From: Sphingobium sp. CECT 9361 | GTDB taxonomy: Bacteria > Pseudomonadota > Alphaproteobacteria > Sphingomonadales > Sphingomonadaceae | DNA length: 64,000 nt | Reading direction: 5' to 3' | NCBI RefSeq assembly: GCF_918741285.1 | Contig: NZ_CAKKNC010000011.1 | Coordinates: 62,001-126,000 of the forward strand | Shown: piece after piece, positions 60,660 to 64,000 of the stretch | How the letters are laid out: each line of letters begins with the position of its first letter | How positions within the stretch are numbered: the first letter of the stretch is position 1 | The notes under the pieces: model-generated | What the model was told of the DNA's origin: nothing | Seen by the model: the letters and a program-made list of their open reading frames with translations, nothing else | Database searches by the model: none | Translations under genes and position numbers: made by a program

Positions 60660-61748
60660 TCAGAAGGGGCGGGGCGGATTGATATTGGGCACGCCTTCGG
60701 GCCAGACCTGCGTCCGTTGGTCCGGGCTGACTCCATTGAACAGTGCGAAATCCGGGCGAATGAGCATCATGTCCTTCCCCTGTATCTCGCGAGCATATTG
60801 AATGGCTTCGTCGATCAGGGAGGGCGTCATCTCCAGCACCCGTTCGTAAGGCTTGTACGACATGAAGCGCGGATAATATTTGCCCGGCACGAACATCATC
60901 TCGATGTGACCGCCAAGAATCCATTTCACCGGACGACTTGCCGTGAAAGCCTTGAGCCTCTCCAGTGAAGCGAGATAGTCGCGGTCGTTGCCGATATTGA
61001 TCTTGCCTGGAAACAGGAAATCGCCAGTGAAGAGAAAATCGCAATAGGGATCATAGAAGCTGACCCCATCCTTGTGCGTCCCTGGCGTCGGGATCACCTC
61101 GATACTGCGATCGCCCAGATCGATCTTGCCAACGCCCGCCGGCCAACTTTTCCCCAAACCGTAAAAGCGCTTCATCACTTCCAGCGGTTTGGGAACAATC
61201 GTCGTGTCGGGTCGTCCGGCAAATTGCACGAGCCCCTGATTTTGCGCAACATCCTCACCCGAACTCAGCGCGATGGTGAGCGGAACCTTGCTACGGCCCC
61301 GCACCTGCCCCCAGCGCGCGATGATGGCGTCGACGGTTTCCCGCAGTGGATAATGGCGCGCCTCTGCCGTCGCACCGCTGTCGATCAGCAGCGCACCTGT
61401 GTTACCGAATAACAGATAGGTGAACGGTGCTTCCCAATGCACGCAGACATTCTGCCGCAGGACGAAGCTATCTTCGTTATATTGCACGACTTGCACACGC
61501 GGATCGCGATTTTTGGCGGCCACGTTGGATCCATATATCCAGCGAAAAGCCAGATTGCCCGGAGCAGGTCCATCGCTCGTGTAATCGTGAACGACAGGCT
61601 TATCGCGATGCAGCGCAACAGCGCTGTCGGTATTGCGAACACCGACCGGATTATACCCTAAATCGGGGTTGCCGTTGGGATATGCACGTGCTGTGGCGGA
61701 CTGCGGATTGCCCGACAACGCCGGATTGTAGGTAGAGTTCTGCGCCAT
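60660..61748 (-). CDS. Metallo-beta-lactamase-fold protein lacking the HxHxDH motif
   Basis: 362 residues from the ATG at 61746-61748 (SD GGGAG 7 bases upstream). Homologous to the neighbouring MBL protein over most of its length: FAGRPDT(T) matches FADRPNT, TPGTHKDGVSFYD, LFTGDF and GGHIEMMF occupy the places of the other's later metal ligands. In place of SHLHADH is LSSGEDVAQNQ, so the first metal site is gone. No clear signal peptide. It may be a pseudoenzyme partner or have a single-metal or new chemistry. First gene of the MBL-MBL-propeller set (17 bp gap). Confidence 0.82.
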   Translation of the reverse strand: MAQNSTYNPALSGNPQSATARAYPNGNPDLGYNPVGVRNTDSAVALHRDKPVVHDYTSDGPAPGNLAFRWIYGSNVAAKNRDPRVQVVQYNEDSFVLRQNVCVHWEAPFTYLLFGNTGALLIDSGATAEARHYPLRETVDAIIARWGQVRGRSKVPLTIALSSGEDVAQNQGLVQFAGRPDTTIVPKPLEVMKRFYGLGKSWPAGVGKIDLGDRSIEVIPTPGTHKDGVSFYDPYCDFLFTGDFLFPGKINIGNDRDYLASLERLKAFTASRPVKWILGGHIEMMFVPGKYYPRFMSYKPYERVLEMTPSLIDEAIQYAREIQGKDMMLIRPDFALFNGVSPDQRTQVWPEGVPNINPPRPF

Positions 61749-61930
61749 AGAATTCTCCCAAAAACGGAGACAAACCCCCATTTTTCATGCTTCTCAATGC
61801 GCATCCTTCCCCGCCGACCTATGTCGTTCGCAGTGATGGTACCCATATTACCAATCTTCGCAATAGTAATATTCCTGCATGGACAAAGCATCGCTTTGCG
61901 GCAATGCTGCACTGCGAAAGGGGCCGAATC

Positions 61931-63016
61931 ATGCTTACCGGGATTCGTTACGCTGGAAGAATGGCACTGATGGCCTGCGCCTTATTGGCGGCTTCGTGCT
62001 CACCCTCCACAAACACTTCGACAGAACCGCGCACGGAATTCAGCATTGGATGGTCGATCTATGCTGGCTGGATGCCCTGGCCCTATGCTCAGCAAGCGGG
62101 TATCGTAAAGAAATGGGCCGACAAATACGGCCTCAAGATCAATATCGTTCAGGTGAACGATTATGTTGAGTCCGTGAACCAGTATACCGCGGGAAAGCTG
62201 GATGGAGTGACGGTTGCCAATATGGACGCCCTCACGATTCCCGCCGCAGGCGGCAAAGATACGAGCGCGATCATCGTCGGCGATTATTCGAACGGCAATG
62301 ATGGGGTAATGCTGAAAGGCGCCGATACGCTCGCCGCCATCAAGGGTCGGCAAGTCTACCTCGCCGAACTTTCCGTGTCGCACTATCTGCTGGCGCGTGG
62401 TTTGAGCTCCGTTGGGATGGCGTTGAAGGACGTCAAAACGGTCAACACATCGGATGCCGACATAGTCGGGGCTTTTGCCACGCCGGAGGCGACGGCGGCA
62501 GTCGCCTGGAACCCCCAGCTATCCGTGATGAAGGCCACGAAGAGCGCCAAGATGGTGTTTAGCTCTGCCGACATTCCCGGTGAAATACTCGATTTGCTGG
62601 TGGTCGATACCGCGACGCTCAAGGCCAATCCGAACCTGGGTAAGGCGCTTGCGGGGATATGGTATGAGACCACGGCGCTGATGCAGCGACAGGATGCCGA
62701 AGGAAAGGCTGCGCGTGCGGCTATGGCCAAATTGGCCGGAGCAAAGCCCGAAATGTTCGACAGCCAACTTTCGACCACTTACCTTTACACCGATCCAAAG
62801 GCAGCGGTTGCAGCCACTTCGGCTCCCGCGCTCATCACCACGATGACGCGCGTGCGCGACTTCAGTTTTTCCAAGGGTCTCTTCGGCCAGGGTGCGAAGT
62901 CTGCCGATGCCGTGGGCATGTCTTTCCCCGGCAATAAAACGCTGGGCGACGCCAATCATGTGACCCTGCGGTTCGATGCCAGCTACATGCAGATGGCGGC
63001 CGATGGTAAGCTCTGA
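61931..63016 (+). CDS. ABC importer substrate-binding lipoprotein, NMT1/SsuA-like
   Basis: 361-362 residues from the ATG at 61931; signal peptide with lipobox LLAASC. Type II periplasmic binding protein of the NMT1/THI5/SsuA-TauA group: FSIGWSIYAGWMPWPYAQQA, GLKINIVQVNDYVESVNQYT, AGKLDGVTVANMDALTIPAA, LSVSHYLLARGLSS and DADIVGAFATPEATAAVAWN. Relatives bind sulfonates, taurine, nitrate, bicarbonate, pyrimidine precursors or urea-related compounds. Divergent from the MBL-propeller genes across ~180 bp. Followed by the permease and ATPase genes. Confidence 0.87.
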   Translation: MLTGIRYAGRMALMACALLAASCSPSTNTSTEPRTEFSIGWSIYAGWMPWPYAQQAGIVKKWADKYGLKINIVQVNDYVESVNQYTAGKLDGVTVANMDALTIPAAGGKDTSAIIVGDYSNGNDGVMLKGADTLAAIKGRQVYLAELSVSHYLLARGLSSVGMALKDVKTVNTSDADIVGAFATPEATAAVAWNPQLSVMKATKSAKMVFSSADIPGEILDLLVVDTATLKANPNLGKALAGIWYETTALMQRQDAEGKAARAAMAKLAGAKPEMFDSQLSTTYLYTDPKAAVAATSAPALITTMTRVRDFSFSKGLFGQGAKSADAVGMSFPGNKTLGDANHVTLRFDASYMQMAADGKL

Positions 63017-63046
63017 TCGTATGCGCTGCATTGGGGATATTGCATA

Positions 63047-63862
63047 GTGCGTTGGGTCAATCGTCGTATCCGGCGGGGCAACAGCATCCTTCTGGGTGCT
63101 GCTCCCATAGCGTTGCTGGTGCTGCTATATCTTGTCGTTGCAGCCAGCCGTCACGCAGCCAATTCCAATGATAAGATCCTGCCGCTTCCCGGTGACATGG
63201 CCAGCGCAATGTCAGCGCTGTTGTTCCAGCCCGATCCGCTTTCCGGGCAACTCATTTTCTGGGCGGATACTTTCGCCAGTCTGCAACGGCTCGGCTTCGG
63301 GCTCGGCATATCCACGCTTTCGGCATTGCTCGTCGGATTGTTACTTGGCGCATTGCCGCCCATCCGCGCGACCTTCGGCCCGCTGGTAACAGGCATTGCG
63401 GTCATCCCGCCCATCGCTTTATTACCTATATTATTCATCGCTTTCGGTCTTGGAGAGATGGCCAAGGTGGCGTTGATAGTCATCGGCATAGCGCCATTCA
63501 TGATCCGCGACGTCGCCGCCCACATTGCCGCATTACCGCGCGAACAGATCATCAAAGCACAAACCCTGGGCGCCAGTAGCTGGCAAGTGATGGTGCGCGT
63601 AGCCTTACCACAGGCTATGCCTCGGCTGATTCAGGCCGTGCGCCTTTCGCTTGGCCCGGCATGGGTTTTCCTGATCTCCGCAGAGGCGATCGCGTCCGAT
63701 GTGGGACTAGGGTATCGGATATTCCTCGTCCGCCGCTATCTGTCGATGGATATCATTCTTCCCTATGTCGCGTGGATTGCATTGCTGGCGATCATGATGG
63801 ACGTACTCCTGACCTGGTCCAGCCGTCGCCTGTTCCCCTGGGCGCATGGAGCGGAGCATTGA
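63047..63862 (+). CDS. ABC importer permease, SsuC/TauC-like
   Basis: 271 residues from a GTG at 63047 (GGGGA upstream). Five to six membrane helices, with the BPD-transporter EAA-type loop reading REQIIKAQTLGASSWQVMVR (EAA...G motif) near residue 165, then VALPQAMPRLIQAVRLSLGP. N-terminal membrane helix APIALLVLLYLVVAA. It forms the membrane channel with the binding lipoprotein and the ATPase encoded next (the stop overlaps the ATPase start). Confidence 0.9.
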   Translation: MRWVNRRIRRGNSILLGAAPIALLVLLYLVVAASRHAANSNDKILPLPGDMASAMSALLFQPDPLSGQLIFWADTFASLQRLGFGLGISTLSALLVGLLLGALPPIRATFGPLVTGIAVIPPIALLPILFIAFGLGEMAKVALIVIGIAPFMIRDVAAHIAALPREQIIKAQTLGASSWQVMVRVALPQAMPRLIQAVRLSLGPAWVFLISAEAIASDVGLGYRIFLVRRYLSMDIILPYVAWIALLAIMMDVLLTWSSRRLFPWAHGAEH

Positions 63863-64000
63863 CCGCGTTGCTAAGCCTCCAGAATATCTGGGTCGAATAT
63901 GGCGACAAGGTCGTATTGGAGCGGGTGAACCTCGATATCGAGGCAGGCTCGTTCGTATCGATCATTGGCCCGTCGGGCGCGGGTAAGAGCAGCCTGCTGC
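63859..64000 (+). CDS. ABC importer ATPase, N-terminal part, cut by window end
   Basis: Starts at TTG (63859) overlapping the permease stop (TTGA), with GGAG 7 bases upstream. Only 47 codons remain: LLSLQNIWVEYGDKVVLERV, then SFVSIIGPSGAGKSSLL with an intact Walker A (GPSGAGKSS). SsuB/TauB-type ATPase is expected from context. Walker B and the signature motif lie outside the window. Confidence 0.88.
   Translation, partial: MTALLSLQNIWVEYGDKVVLERVNLDIEAGSFVSIIGPSGAGKSSLL

Overview
The window looks like chromosomal DNA of a sphingomonad (Sphingomonadales, Alphaproteobacteria). The evidence is the str operon order rpsL-rpsG-fusA, an imuA-imuB-dnaE2 mutagenesis cassette with an alphaproteobacterial-type LexA half-site pair, four TonB-dependent receptors (TBDRs), a TPR-sulfotransferase beside a TBDR, a sigma/FecR/TBDR surface-signalling set and high GC with frequent GTG/TTG starts. 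The assignment is inferred from gene content and not from a database search.

Layout. 1-5.3 kb is core genome: fusA (cut by the window edge), rpsG and rpsL behind a clear promoter, a carboxymuconolactone-decarboxylase-like gene, recJ and two tRNA-Glu genes with different anticodons. 5.4-12.7 kb is an accessory segment beginning with a broken integrase just 3' of the second tRNA-Glu, followed by transposase and regulator debris. It carries an oxidative, probably amine-related, module: amine oxidase, exported bicovalent FAD oxidoreductase, an NTF2-like/di-haem cytochrome c fusion, SnoaL-like genes (one broken) and an APC permease. 12.9-19.8 kb is an arabinan-utilisation locus: three GH43 enzymes, a TBDR and a FadR-type GntR regulator, with a shared upstream motif. 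19.9-22.3 kb holds a decayed IS5-family element between CTAG repeats, a MarR/ABM-monooxygenase pair and a 5'-truncated gene.

22.4-29.4 kb is a cell-surface signalling operon (ECF sigma, FecR, STN-type TBDR) ending in a large autotransporter. Divergent to it, 29.5-33.9 kb is a siderophore receptor operon with a Fur-box-like sequence, a PepSY reductase-like protein and two small membrane proteins. 34.0-39.9 kb is the SOS mutagenesis cassette. 40.7-46.5 kb is a tight five-gene operon: EAL phosphodiesterase, LysM/TPR lipoprotein, receptor Ser/Thr kinase, TagH-type FHA protein and PP2C phosphatase. It resembles the post-translational control arm of type VI secretion but has no secretion genes beside it.

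46.6-64 kb is a catabolic and uptake region. One operon runs OB-fold protein (apparent ATT start), SCP2-thiolase-like protein, acyl-CoA dehydrogenase, 2-oxoacid dehydrogenase E1 alpha, E1 beta and an E2 with two subunit-binding domains. Further on are a TPR-sulfotransferase, a TBDR, a sterol-desaturase-family enzyme, a periplasmic beta-propeller, two metallo-beta-lactamase-fold proteins (one lacking its metal motif) and a divergent NMT1/SsuA-like ABC importer cut by the window end. Together they suggest uptake and side-chain degradation of a lipid-like, sterol-like or sulfonated compound; this is inference from gene families.
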